The notes: a model not told the origin generated them from the sequence alone. Counted from the stretch's first letter, positions 18,342 to 26,600 are shown. The stretch is 64,000 nucleotides of DNA from Kovacikia minuta CCNUW1 (GCF_020091585.1 NZ_CP083582.1:7016536-7080535); one strand, 5' to 3'. Made by a program: numbers and translations.

Positions 18342-18386
18342 GGGCGGATGGCGGAATTGGTAGACGCACCGCACTCAAAATGCGGC
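18342..18386 (+). pseudogene. 5' half of a split tRNA-Leu gene
   Basis: These 45 bases are identical to bases 1-45 of the intact tRNA-Leu at 22963, through the anticodon stem (...CACTCAAAATGCGGC), and then diverge abruptly. The similarity extends upstream to 18292, including a GTATAAT promoter box, so the promoter was duplicated too. The matching 3' half sits inverted at 22809-22845. Confidence 0.9.
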
Positions 18387-18455
18387 ATCCGATTCTTACA
18401 CCATAAGCTTTCCAAGGTTCTGTCGCTTCATTTTCTACCACAGTTCTACCGGATT

Positions 18456-18707
18456 TGGTTCGTAAATATTGTAAAAGCTCACCAGGATGAAACTTTTGGT
18501 GAAAATAAATCGCGCTTTGATAATGTCCAGCAAATGATATGTTACTTCGGCATCGCGCTAGTCAAGGAGAGCGCTTGCTTTCAAGTGGATTCGGACTTAT
18601 TTCGCTGCTGGAAGAATCATGAAGCCTATGACGAGGCTAAGTATATCGAAGCATTACAACGCAAAGGATCTCCTATCACTAAACTGCTGAGTGCATCAAC
18701 AGCTAAT
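18456..18707 (+). pseudogene. Remnant of an IS110-family transposase (C-terminal part)
   Basis: The frame reads SRFDNVQQMICYFGIA, then jumps (internal deletion) to a stretch that in the next frame reads AFKWIRTYF, followed by RCWKNHEAYDEAKYIEALQR and KGSP. These are segments of the C-terminal domain of IS110-type transposases in the correct order. The deletion and frameshift make it non-functional. It starts just inside the left tRNA breakpoint. Confidence 0.65.
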
Positions 18708-19441
18708 TGACTCTGTCCTCCTCAGAGGCTATGTTTGGACTGGATACCTGTGTAAACATAGCGTGTTAGCTTAGGAGTAACCTAGGAGTACTATCCCTAT
18801 ATAGGGACAGTATGAGGGTGTTTGGGGATCGTTTGCTTCTTCCGAGAAAGTATATTCGGTTAAGTACACAAAACTTTTTTGTGGGAAACCGTGCAGGTGG
18901 AGGTTAGAGGTTTGGCATCTTGGCTAGATAATTTTTTAGCTGTTCCAATGGTTGGGTTTCAAATCCGTCCTAATTTTCGTATCCTCTTTAATTACCAGAA
19001 TATTCTTGCTCCATTACTTGAAGAAATCTATAGTACCTATGATTCCGTAACATTTGAAACACAAGGAACAAGCGCGTTTACAGTTAAATCAAAAAGCGGT
19101 TTCTATTATGAATTATCGCCAGATAATATTGTTATAAAATTTACTTACTTAGTGCCTGAAGAAAGGAGAGTTGGACAAATTCCCACTCTAAAGGAAGTGC
19201 ATCCTCAGGCATATTCTCAATTATTAATTAATCTTGCTCTAGAAGTCAAAAAAGTTTTAATGTTCTTTGTGGAAAATGAGATTCTTGTTAGAAGAGTTGG
19301 TGTCGTCGCGGAATTAAGTATGAGTAGGGACAGCATCCCCCCAGGAATCACTAATCTAATTGAATATTTATCAAAACCTTGGGGTAGCTCTCTAATTAAA
19401 TGCAATGCTGCTTTAACCCCTAATCTGCAAAAAACTGATTT

Positions 19442-20310
19442 GGTAGTCCACTTTAGTAAAGGTTAGAGAGAAATAAGGAAGAATCAACCAACTTCATCCT
19501 GTAACGTGAAGCTGCTCGTTGTAATGATGAATAAAATTCCAAATCGCAGCTTTGTGATTCTCGATGCTCTTTGAGAAGGATAAGGTCTTCCTCACTAACC
19601 GGGACACACGTTGTCTGAGTGTGTTGTTAAAGCGCTCAATGTAACTGGTTAATCCCGTCTCTTTACCCACAACTCGATGCCGTTTGCTGGGCAACACCGA
19701 TTTGTATGCCTCCCAGTCATCGGTATAAACCACCCCACATTGTCGATAAACCGCAGGCAGTGACTCCCATAAGCCCTGTGCCGACTCCTTGGAGCGGTCG
19801 CCAATGAAGCACCCAATGATCTCGCGTGTTACCACATCCAATGCCAACCAGACCCATTGCTTGTTCCCTTTGTGATCTACAAACGACCACAACTCGTCCA
19901 TCTGCACTTGATGAGAGCCTTTGGGTTTGGACTCTACCTGCGTTTGTTGAGGAACCTGCTCATAGTATTCATTGACATAACGCTGCAACCAGTCCTCAGA
20001 TACCTCCATCACACGAGCAATACCTGCCAAAGGGATCTTCTCCAGTAACAGGCGATCAATGAGGGCAGTGCGGTCAGGCTCGATGCGTTTCCACTGCGGA
20101 TCTTCGACAAACTGACGACCGCAGTCTCGACAGCGGTAATTCTGCTTGCCCCGACGAGTCGTACCGTTTTTCTTGATGTCGTCGGAACCACAGGTTGGGC
20201 AAAGAAGATAGAGCTTCATGATGCAGGTTTGTTGCTCAGAGCCAATAGAACTACACGGCTCCATGATAACAACTGCTTATTTTCTCTGGCATTTACATAA
20301 GGGTACTACC
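19442..20310 (-). mobile_element. IS1-family insertion sequence, complete, 869 bp
   Basis: The ends are GGTAGTCCACTTTAGTAAAG and, as reverse complement of the right end, GGTAGTACCCTTATGTAAAT: imperfect inverted repeats beginning GGTAGT, similar to the GGTAAT end of IS1. ACTGATTT flanks both ends (19434-19441 and 20311-20318), the 8-bp duplication expected for this family. One transposase gene fills the element. Intact ends and an exact target repeat suggest recent insertion. Confidence 0.92.
19494..20219 (-). CDS. IS1-family transposase
   Basis: Starting at the ATG reading MKLYLLCPTCGSDDIKKNG, the 241-residue protein has an InsA-like zinc finger (CPTC...CRDCGRQF), a helix-turn-helix (GIARVMEVSEDWLQRYV) and a DDE domain: QMDELWSFVDHKGNKQWVW, VVYTDDWEAY and the ERFNNTLRQRVSRLVR end. 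Unlike E. coli IS1, the protein is encoded in a single frame, which is normal for cyanobacterial and archaeal members. It is opposite in orientation to the gene it disrupts. Confidence 0.95.
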   Translation of the reverse strand: MKLYLLCPTCGSDDIKKNGTTRRGKQNYRCRDCGRQFVEDPQWKRIEPDRTALIDRLLLEKIPLAGIARVMEVSEDWLQRYVNEYYEQVPQQTQVESKPKGSHQVQMDELWSFVDHKGNKQWVWLALDVVTREIIGCFIGDRSKESAQGLWESLPAVYRQCGVVYTDDWEAYKSVLPSKRHRVVGKETGLTSYIERFNNTLRQRVSRLVRKTLSFSKSIENHKAAIWNFIHHYNEQLHVTG

Positions 20311-20515
20311 ACTGATTTATTTCAAGATCGTTGTCATCATTCTATCGTTTTTGATGAAACAGCAAAACCAGGAGAGATAGATTTATCTTTGGATTGGCAG
20401 AGAACCTTCGTTGAAGAGGAAAAAATCACGAAGGAGTTTATCGAAAAACAAATTGATGCCTGCTGTGAAGCAGCTCTAAAGTATTTTGAAGTTGTTGCAG
20501 AAGGAGACCTTAATT

Positions 20516-21055
20516 ATGATTAATTTGCTCCAAGCAGAGCCTACAGTGAAGAATAAATCAAATTGGGTACAGACCAGTAAAAATGAGCCGTTAGCTTACG
20601 ATACAGAAGGTAGGAGATCACACCAATCAGCGCAACTAAGCTTTCAATCATCGCAACCAAGCTTGCCAGATTTATCGAAAAGTGAGGCATCCACTGTGAA
20701 GGGGGGAAACTTTTCAACCGATTCGATTTTACCAAAACAGGATTTGAAGAGTTTTCAACGTGAAGTTGTTCGTCAAACTTTATTTAATCAAGTGGATAGT
20801 TTGAATGCAGAACGAAATAAGCTAATCGATAAAAAATTTCAGGAGGGACTTTCAAAAACCGAATCAAATCGCTTGAAATATATAAGGTGGCAATTAGATA
20901 GAATCGATGACGCCCTTTTAGGAGAAGGTCTTGATCGTCTTGAATTATTAGTTCAAAGGCATGAGCAACTCGCTCAAAAACTGCAAGAGTTTACGACGCA
21001 AGTAAAGCAGATTACTCCTAAAGCTTCAAAACATAGAGGTGGTTGGCACCAATGA
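20516..21055 (+). CDS. Coiled-coil-like middle protein of the HNH operon (179 aa)
   Basis: The ATG at 20516 lies within the end of the preceding gene and follows AAGGAGA, so it is translationally coupled. The N-terminal 75 residues are Ser/Gln-rich and probably disordered. From about residue 80 the protein is strongly helical with heptad character (VDSLNAERNKLIDKKFQEGL, RLELLVQRHEQLAQKLQEFT) and ends in a basic tail. No catalytic motif is visible. It overlaps the HNH gene by four bases (ATGA). A role as a partner or adaptor of the nuclease is inference. Confidence 0.8.
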   Translation: MINLLQAEPTVKNKSNWVQTSKNEPLAYDTEGRRSHQSAQLSFQSSQPSLPDLSKSEASTVKGGNFSTDSILPKQDLKSFQREVVRQTLFNQVDSLNAERNKLIDKKFQEGLSKTESNRLKYIRWQLDRIDDALLGEGLDRLELLVQRHEQLAQKLQEFTTQVKQITPKASKHRGGWHQ

Positions 21056-21831
21056 GTATAAGTCCGCACAGAAAAGGCGTTGTTGTACGAAGCGTAGTAC
21101 CAGAGAAATCAAACTATTTGGATTACCGACCGTACTTGCGTTTTGATTTTTGGTACTCTTGTGCTTACTGCACTATAACAGAGGTAGAAGCACAGGGGAT
21201 CGGATTTCAATTAGATCATTATTTACCTCATACCAAAGCTCCTGAGTTAAAAAGTACTTACAGCAACTTAATGTATTCATGCCAGATATGTAATCGCAAT
21301 AAAAGTGATTACTTTCCAAATCCAACTCAACAACAAAGAGGCTATGTAATTATTCGTCCTGATGAAAGTAACCCCAAAGATCATTTTGAATTAGAAGGAT
21401 ATGAAATTAGAGCAAAGACAGAAACAGGAAAGTTTAATCAAGAGAAATTAGAATTGAATCGTCAAACTTTATGTAGGCTACGAGAAACGCGAGAGCGATT
21501 GTATAGATCGACAGACTACACGGCTTTCGGTGTCACCGAACTGTTATCTATTAATATTGATAATCTTCCAAAAGATTATCGTGCGACTGTTGCAGCTGCA
21601 CGGAGGCAATTTGAATCGAATTATCAAGAGTTGACAACAGATGTCGAGGAATATGTAAGGGCTTTGGCAAAATCTGATCTATTAGACGAGGAACCCGTAA
21701 ACCCACTAAGAAATAAAGAACGTAAGAAGTATTTGGACAGCATTAACGCTATAGACCCAGATTATAAAGCACCAAAATCACGTCCAAAATCAATGCTACC
21801 TAAAACTAAACGAAAAGGGAAAAAGCGTTAG
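21052..21831 (+). CDS. HNH endonuclease
   Basis: The ATG at 21052 overlaps the upstream stop (ATGA). Residues 32-85 hold an HNH/treble-clef nuclease: WYSCAYC (first CxxC), QLDHYLPHTK (catalytic Asp-His), YSNLMYSCQICNRNKSDYFP (Asn and second CxxC). About 120 helical residues and a Lys/Arg-rich C-terminus (RPKSMLPKTKRKGKKR) probably bind nucleic acid. Total 259 residues. As the last gene of a three-gene operon with unknown partners, within a rearranged accessory segment, it is a plausible defence effector, but no experiment or named system supports that here. Confidence 0.9.
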   Translation: MSISPHRKGVVVRSVVPEKSNYLDYRPYLRFDFWYSCAYCTITEVEAQGIGFQLDHYLPHTKAPELKSTYSNLMYSCQICNRNKSDYFPNPTQQQRGYVIIRPDESNPKDHFELEGYEIRAKTETGKFNQEKLELNRQTLCRLRETRERLYRSTDYTAFGVTELLSINIDNLPKDYRATVAAARRQFESNYQELTTDVEEYVRALAKSDLLDEEPVNPLRNKERKKYLDSINAIDPDYKAPKSRPKSMLPKTKRKGKKR

Positions 21832-22273
21832 TCACAAAGAATGTGACATACTCCCGTTCCTACCCTTCGACTTGGTCAATTGCAGGAGTTAGTCCTCTGA
21901 TTTTAGTCGATCCTTACTTTCCTTCCCTGTAATGGTTTAAGCCCACTTAGGGTTGTCGATTTTAAGTGAATACAGCAACTAAACTACAAACGCTTTTCCA
22001 AGTGCAGTAGAACTAAATAGAACTAAATTGATTTCAACTATCGAAACTTTACATAGATGAGATTGGTTAGCATACAACACCATAGAACCCGATATGGGAT
22101 AACTGATCCACAGTGTTGCAGTTCTCAGATCAGGATCGACTTGTAAAAACTTCACTAGAAAAATAAACTTTTTTAGTTTCGTGATTTTTTGGGATCTATC
22201 TGTGAACCCTATACCGACTTGACATCAAGGGAAGCCACCATGTAGCGAAGTTCATTTTTAGGAATGTAGCAAC
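21832..22273. other. Intergenic spacer with no gene recognised
   Basis: This AT-rich 442-base stretch lies between the HNH operon and the TerB-like gene. No ORF shows family resemblance. No clear terminator is seen after the HNH gene. Confidence 0.4.
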
Positions 22274-22724
22274 ATGGGACTATTTGACAGCGTGTTAAGT
22301 GGAGTTCGGCAAGCCAGTCAAACATCATTAAGTCCTGCTGAAGCGTTTGGGGCGATCGCACTCAATTGCAGTCAGTGTAGATGGACATGCATCTGCTGAG
22401 GAGATTCAATCTGCCAATTCCATGCTAATGAGAATGCATCTTTTCAGAAGTTACCCTAGCGAAGTCATGGTAAGGATGTTTGATAAATTGGTAGGAATTG
22501 GTCAGCGTCAAGGCTATGACACTCTTCTGTCAACAGCCTTACAGTCTCTTCCTCATGAACTACATGACACTGCTTTTGCTATGGCTACCGACATAATTCT
22601 CTCTGATGGAACAATCACAGACGAAGAGGAAACTTTACTCAACAACTTATATAGAGTTCTGGAAACCCCTGAGCAAACAGCAAAGATGATCATTGAGGTC
22701 ATGTTAATCAAAAACCGAGGGTAG
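22274..22724 (+). pseudogene. TerB-like protein, one extra base
   Basis: The ATG at 22274 starts MGLFDSVLSGVRQASQTSLS, the usual opening of cyanobacterial TerB-like proteins. Removing one A at 22364-22365 joins AFGAIAL to IAVSVDGHASAEEIQSA and continues to LHDTAFAMATDIILSDGTIT, DEEETLLNNLY, the helical core with acidic pairs. The length is then about 149 residues. TerB proteins bind metals and sit at the membrane in tellurite/stress systems; no other ter genes are nearby. It lies within the segment flanked by tRNA halves. Confidence 0.8.
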
Positions 22725-22808
22725 TGAGTGAGCGATCGCTCAACAACAGATTTTCTACCAATTTTGACTGGTAGGAATGCGGTTTAGGAGAAACATCATT
22801 GCCTTTAA

Positions 22809-22845
22809 TGGGCGGAGCTAAACTCGAACTCGCAAGACTGAAGTT
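22809..22845 (-). pseudogene. Inverted 3' half of the split tRNA-Leu gene
   Basis: Read on the minus strand, these 37 bases match bases 46-82 of the intact tRNA-Leu with four substitutions and end in CTCCGCCCA. Joined to the fragment at 18342-18386 they give a full-length tRNA-Leu. Its orientation and position are those predicted if the DNA between 18387 and 22845 has been inverted. Confidence 0.85.
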
Positions 22846-22942
22846 ACCATACCCTATACCGAACGCCCAAGTTCACAGGTGTCTGGCTGATCGATTACAT
22901 CTCACCCTGGTAAATCTCTACTCCAAAAGTCACCTGGTTCAG

Positions 22943-22948
22943 TATAAT
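22943..22948 (+). promoter_or_regulatory. -10 box of tRNA-Leu promoter
   Basis: TATAAT lies 14 bases before the tRNA. The same box precedes the split copy at 18342. I do not see a convincing -35 box. Confidence 0.45.
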
Positions 22949-22962
22949 AGGGAAGCCAATCC

Positions 22963-23044
22963 GGGCGGATGGCGGAATTGGTAGACGCACCGCACTCAAA
23001 ATGCGGCGACTTCGGTCTTGCGAGTTCGAGTCTCGCTCCGCCCA
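22963..23044 (+). tRNA. tRNA-Leu (anticodon CAA)
   Basis: The acceptor stem GGGCGGA pairs with TCCGCCC, followed by discriminator A; CCA is not encoded. The D-loop GGCGGAATTGGTAGACGC is typical of tRNA-Leu. The anticodon arm CGCACT-CAA-AATGCG gives CAA. A long variable arm (GGCGACTTCGGTCTTGC) and GTTCGAGTC in the T arm complete a class II tRNA. It decodes UUG. Confidence 0.95.
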
Positions 23045-23063
23045 TTGGTAACTTTTCCTGATC

Positions 23064-24146
23064 TCAGGATGACAAACCTGCCAATACAAAGTGCAGGATC
23101 ACGCCAATTACAAAAAGCAGTGCCCCAAATACGATGAAATTCCTGCCCGTAGTGGGAATGGAACTACTCCATCTGGGGATAGAAGGATTTAAGACAGAGA
23201 GTTCAGGCTTCTGGGGATTGTAGTAGACCGTCACCTGGGAGTTTTGGGCAAGTTGCTGAGTAATCCCAGGGACTTCACGCAGATTGGATAGCCCTTCAAA
23301 AAAGCCAATTCGATGTCCGATGTAGTCTTGACCTGAAACCCGATACTCGTAGCGAACTTCCGGTGGACGACTAACAGGACGATCGCTGAGGTGGGCTGCA
23401 ATGACTGACGAAAAAATGATTCTTCCTTCAGTTTGTAACCACCGTTGACTGGCTTCAGCCCGACGACAATGCCAGATGAAATTAGCAAGATAGTAAAGAC
23501 CAATGAATATAATCAACACCCCAGCAGAAGAAACATGAAATCCGAAGCCCGAAGGATTGAAAGCAGCATTTTTTCCTACGGAATCTGGCAGCGATGAAGA
23601 ATCTTTTGCGATGAAGCGACCAATCAGAACAAACACAATCAGGGTGAGGAAATTTGCCAGAAAATAGGCAACCGCTGATCCTACAACCACCGAAATTACA
23701 ACCAGAACCCAAAACAATGGATGCCGTGTCTGCGAAAACCGGATTGCCTCCGTTGAAGCGGGCGGTCGTTCAAATCCCGATGTTGAAGTAGTAGCATGGG
23801 CGGGGCGAGCTTCAGCGTGCAAATCTTCCTCGGATGGAGGTGGCAAATCTCTAAGAGAGGCTTCAACTGCTTCTAGAACGAGAGCCATCGATCGCTCTGC
23901 CTCTTGTTCTGACTCTGCTTCCAGCGAAGAAAGGTCAAGACTGACTAAATTAACCGATTGCCTTGCCTGAATATCTCCGTAAAAGCTCACCCAGAAAAGC
24001 TTTTCACGGTAATCCCACGAGGCTAAATAAGCTATATTGCCGCGCTGGAAGTACCAGGGACGATCGGGAAAGTTTCTAAACCCATGAGGTGTTAGCAACT
24101 CCGTCAGTTGGACTTGTAATCGCTCTAACCATTCTGTTGGGGTCAT
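23064..24146 (-). CDS. DUF3592-type membrane protein
   Basis: The start at ATG 24146 (MTPTEWLERLQVQL) was chosen over an upstream TTG at 24185. The N-terminal 140 residues are a soluble domain with YFQRGNIAYLASWDYREKL. Membrane segments are LFWVLVVISVVVGSAVAYFL, a second in FLTLIVFVLIGRFIA, one near VLIIFIGLYYLANFIWH and a C-terminal one, FIVFGALLFVIGVILHFVLA. The part between the last two (GRIIFSS, YEYRVSGQDYIGHRI, VTVYYNPQKPELSVL) is the DUF3592 signature. The function is unknown. Confidence 0.8.
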   Translation of the reverse strand: MTPTEWLERLQVQLTELLTPHGFRNFPDRPWYFQRGNIAYLASWDYREKLFWVSFYGDIQARQSVNLVSLDLSSLEAESEQEAERSMALVLEAVEASLRDLPPPSEEDLHAEARPAHATTSTSGFERPPASTEAIRFSQTRHPLFWVLVVISVVVGSAVAYFLANFLTLIVFVLIGRFIAKDSSSLPDSVGKNAAFNPSGFGFHVSSAGVLIIFIGLYYLANFIWHCRRAEASQRWLQTEGRIIFSSVIAAHLSDRPVSRPPEVRYEYRVSGQDYIGHRIGFFEGLSNLREVPGITQQLAQNSQVTVYYNPQKPELSVLNPSIPRWSSSIPTTGRNFIVFGALLFVIGVILHFVLAGLSS

Positions 24147-24294
24147 AACTTCAACAGTCTCCCTGAACAGCAATGTTTTCTGCAATTATTACATCCGGGC
24201 AAAAGAGCGATCGATCCGTGATTGATGCCAATCGTTCCTACTAAACATTGGACTGCACAAATGGCGCGGAAATCAGCAGTCATCAAATGCACAA

Positions 24295-24323
24295 ATTCCC
24301 AGATTCTTTGAGAATCCGGGAAT
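24295..24323 (-). terminator. Stem-loop downstream of the 24359-24775 gene
   Basis: ATTCCCAGATTCT and AGAATCCGGGAAT are complementary except for one pair, with a three-base loop. It lies 36 bases past the stop of the minus-strand gene. There is no strong T run, so termination is likely but not certain. Confidence 0.5.
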
Positions 24324-24358
24324 CTTCAATGCCTTAAGTCAGTGCCATCCGGGTAGGA

Positions 24359-24775
24359 CTAATTCAGCACAGGTTGTTGAACGTTGCCATTGTTAGAGCC
24401 GTTCTGCAGGGTGGCTGAATCAGTCATCGCTGCGTCGGGATGAGACGTTGTGGTTTTCCCCTTTCGACTGGAACCGCCTGCTTTGCTATATTGCTTACTA
24501 CTTCTGCCAAACCGGGTTGCAACGCCCATCAGCATCCGTTCAGACATTTCGGACAAAGCTTTTTCCGTATCTGCAACGGTTTTAACAGATTCATGCAGGT
24601 TAGACACGATCGTGTTGTGGGTATCCAATGCTATCCGAGTTGCCTCGATTAGCTGAGCATAGGTCTGAATCGTTAAGCCATAACCCAGATCCAGATTCTC
24701 ATCAATGGATTTAAGGTTTGCCAGACGACGCTGGGCTTTGTCGAGCGCTGCCGAACCGCGAGTTTTTAGAGGCAT
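24359..24775 (-). CDS. Hypothetical protein with helical core (138 aa)
   Basis: The start was placed at the ATG reading MPLKTRGSAALDKAQRRLAN. The central 75 residues are helical (LGYGLTIQTYAQLIEATRIA, then VADTEKALSEMSERMLMGVA) and the C-terminal 40 are polar and probably disordered. I do not recognise the family. No membrane segment, signal peptide or catalytic motif is seen. Upstream ATGs are in frame but extend into sequence without protein-like character. Confidence 0.6.
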   Translation of the reverse strand: MPLKTRGSAALDKAQRRLANLKSIDENLDLGYGLTIQTYAQLIEATRIALDTHNTIVSNLHESVKTVADTEKALSEMSERMLMGVATRFGRSSKQYSKAGGSSRKGKTTTSHPDAAMTDSATLQNGSNNGNVQQPVLN

Positions 24776-24941
24776 GGGAGATGCGTCCTTGTAAAAGTTA
24801 ATGTTTCTCCAACTTAATGCTGAGTCTCGTTCGCTGAGATTCGTATTTTTATGGGATAAAGTAAAAAGTTTGGTTAAAGCGGCGATCGACATCTCCGTAT
24901 TTATTGGAGATCAGAAGGGAGCTTTCACCCATTGATTAACC

Positions 24942-25151
24942 GAACAAACAAATGGACTTGTCGATCAAACAAATGGATAGGCTGATCAAACAAATGGATG
25001 TGCGGATCAAACAAATGGATGTGCGGATCAAACAAATGGTCTTACCGATCAAGCAAATGGATAGGTTGATCAAGCAAATGGATAGGTTGATCAAATAAAT
25101 GAACACGTTGATCAAGTAAATGGTCTTGCTAATCAAGCAAATGGATTTACC
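24942..25151. repeat. 21-bp tandem repeat, ten units
   Basis: The unit is GATCAAACAAATGGATGTGCG-like. The first 13 bases are well conserved and the last 8 vary between units (GATAGGCT, GATGTGCG, GTCTTACC, GATAGGTT). A period of 21 keeps reading frame, and one plus-strand frame gives heptads of the type IKQMDRL. It is not a CRISPR: there are no unique spacers. Confidence 0.9.
24952..25098 (+). CDS. Possible 48-aa heptad-repeat peptide
   Basis: An ATG-started frame through the 21-bp array reads seven heptads of the type IKQMDRL/IKQMDVR, a pattern with hydrophobic residues at a and d positions, as in a leucine zipper. No ribosome site is seen upstream, so it may be a by-product of the repeat. 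It lies divergently next to the helical 24359-24775 gene. Confidence 0.25.
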   Translation: MDLSIKQMDRLIKQMDVRIKQMDVRIKQMVLPIKQMDRLIKQMDRLIK

Positions 25152-25354
25152 GATTAAGCGCACATTGGCTAGGAGGGGAGGAGCGATTGTTTTTAGGGTG
25201 GAGAATAGTGAGCCATCGATCGGCAAGGTAATTTCCATTGTGCGATCGAGGTAACTCCATGAAATCGCCAGAGAAAAATTTTATTTTTAGTTACAAAAAA
25301 ATCTATACATCTAGCTGCCTAGCCCGGAGGGGGTTAGTTATACTGAAACCGTCT

Positions 25355-25435
25355 GCCTAAATCCCTAATTTGGGATCTTAGGCTGAATTTTTCCGCCTAA
25401 ACGCCCAATATAGGATCTTAGGCGGAAAAATTCAG
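25355..25435. repeat. Two consecutive related hairpins
   Basis: CCTAAATCCC..GGGATCTTAGG forms a first imperfect hairpin. CTGAATTTTTCCGCCTAA (25383-25400) and TTAGGCGGAAAAATTCAG (25418-25435) form a perfect 18-bp stem. The two share the CCTAA...TAGGATCTTAGG core, suggesting duplication of a unit. They lie about 180 bases upstream of the phosphotransferase gene, in a 463-base gap without a gene. Confidence 0.75.
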
Positions 25436-25614
25436 TCTATTAATAGTTATGCGGCTGGTGTTAGAGGTGGTGATGGGGTTTTAAGCTTTCTTCGTGAGTG
25501 TTCAAGATTGACTTAGTTTGGAAGCGTCGAGAGGACAGTATGTTAAAGTTGTCGGCTACGCACAATCGCAAAGTAGGAGAACTGAGCCTGTAAGCTGCCG
25601 GAGTTACAAGAAAA

Positions 25615-26508
25615 ATGACTATTCCAAACCATTACATTGAGAAGATTAGGGTTGTTTATCCGAATCTCTCACTCGATTATCTGGAACTCAATCAGGACGG
25701 CATGAATAATGATGTCGTCATTGTCAATCATCAACTTGTGTGTCGATTCCCAAAAAACGACTGGGCAAAAGAAGATCTCAAAACCGAAGTCAAGATTCTT
25801 CGAGTTGCTCAACAATTCATCGATCTACCCATTCCGCGCTTGGAGCATGTAGAAGATGATTTTGTTAGTTATCCCCTCATTCGAGGAACAGCACTTTCGC
25901 GGCATCAGTTATTCAAGCTTGATTCTCTAGCTCAGGAAAGAGTGATTGAGCAGTTAGGGCGGTTTTATCAGCAACTTCATTCAATTTCTAGTGATGCGAT
26001 CGCAGCTTCTAGTATTCCGGCTTCCATTGCTGAACGCAGTCGAGAAGATATGCTTGCACTTTACGAGCAGGTTCAGCAACTTCTGTTTCCTCATCTTTGG
26101 AAGCATCAGCGAACTTGGGTGCATGAACATTTTGAACCCTTGGTAGATGGCACATTAAATCTTGATACCTCTACTGCTCTGATTCACGGCGATTTAGGGT
26201 GTTACCATATCTTGTTTGATCCTGAACGGCAGTGTCTGAGTGGCATTATTGACTTTGGGACAGCAGGAATTGGTAATCCAGCAATTGATTTGGCAGCTTT
26301 GTTGGATAATCATGGTGAAGCGGTACTAAAACGAATGTCGAAATACTGCTCAGGGATTGAGGTGTTAATCGATCAAGCTCGATTTCGAGCCGGAGTCGTT
26401 TGGTTACAATGGGCGTTGATGGGACTACAACACAAAGACACCGGGTTACTATTAGCTCACATTGGTAGTTCAGCAAGAGACATTCAGCCTATTGGTGCAT
26501 CATGGTGA
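25615..26508 (+). CDS. Aminoglycoside phosphotransferase (APH)-family kinase-like protein
   Basis: The 297-residue protein has the APH fold: the N-lobe with VCRFPKNDWAKEDLKTEVKI, the catalytic LIHGDLGCYHILFD (Asp of the HGD motif and a helper residue) and the metal-binding IIDFGTAGIGNPAIDLAAL. The true substrate is usually unknown for environmental members; small sugars, choline or antibiotics are all possible. It stands alone, and an attC-like palindrome follows its stop by nine bases, which suggests it arrived as a mobile cassette. No resistance phenotype should be assumed. Confidence 0.85.
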   Translation: MTIPNHYIEKIRVVYPNLSLDYLELNQDGMNNDVVIVNHQLVCRFPKNDWAKEDLKTEVKILRVAQQFIDLPIPRLEHVEDDFVSYPLIRGTALSRHQLFKLDSLAQERVIEQLGRFYQQLHSISSDAIAASSIPASIAERSREDMLALYEQVQQLLFPHLWKHQRTWVHEHFEPLVDGTLNLDTSTALIHGDLGCYHILFDPERQCLSGIIDFGTAGIGNPAIDLAALLDNHGEAVLKRMSKYCSGIEVLIDQARFRAGVVWLQWALMGLQHKDTGLLLAHIGSSARDIQPIGASW

Positions 26509-26516
26509 TCGCCGTA

Positions 26517-26600
26517 TAACAACGCCCGTGAACCCGACCGTTTAGAGGTTACTGGTTGAGTCCAAGAGTCTATTCGCGGCGGGTTACGGGCATCGTTGTA
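26517..26600. repeat. attC-like palindrome after the phosphotransferase gene
   Basis: TAACAACGCCCGTGAACCCG and CGGGTTACGGGCATCGTTGT are complementary with small bulges and enclose about 43 bases. This imperfect, bulged palindrome with AAC/GTT ends resembles integron attC sites in shape, but its end boxes do not fit the RYYYAAC/GTTRRRY consensus exactly. A similar one is at 30826-30911. Confidence 0.45.

Larger units (their letters stand above)
18891..20523 (+). pseudogene. First gene of the HNH operon, interrupted by IS1
   Basis: Two parts, 18891-19441 and 20319-20523, join in frame when the IS1 element and one copy of its 8-bp target repeat are removed. The junction then reads LQKTDLFQDRCHHSIVF and the protein is about 250 residues. 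I do not recognise the family. It has strand-rich N- and C-terminal parts, no membrane segment and no catalytic motif; its size and position recall TIGR04255-type proteins, but this is weak. The start is uncertain: TTG at 18879 or GTG at 18891 or 18897. The stop overlaps the next gene by eight bases. Confidence 0.7.

Noticed and set aside
18348-18455. Start of a 120-codon frame beginning in the tRNA fragment
   Set aside because: The first codons are tRNA sequence; only the later part (from 18456) resembles a transposase and is reported as a remnant.
24942-25151. Possible CRISPR array
   Set aside because: Repeat units are contiguous 21-mers without unique spacers, and no cas genes are nearby.
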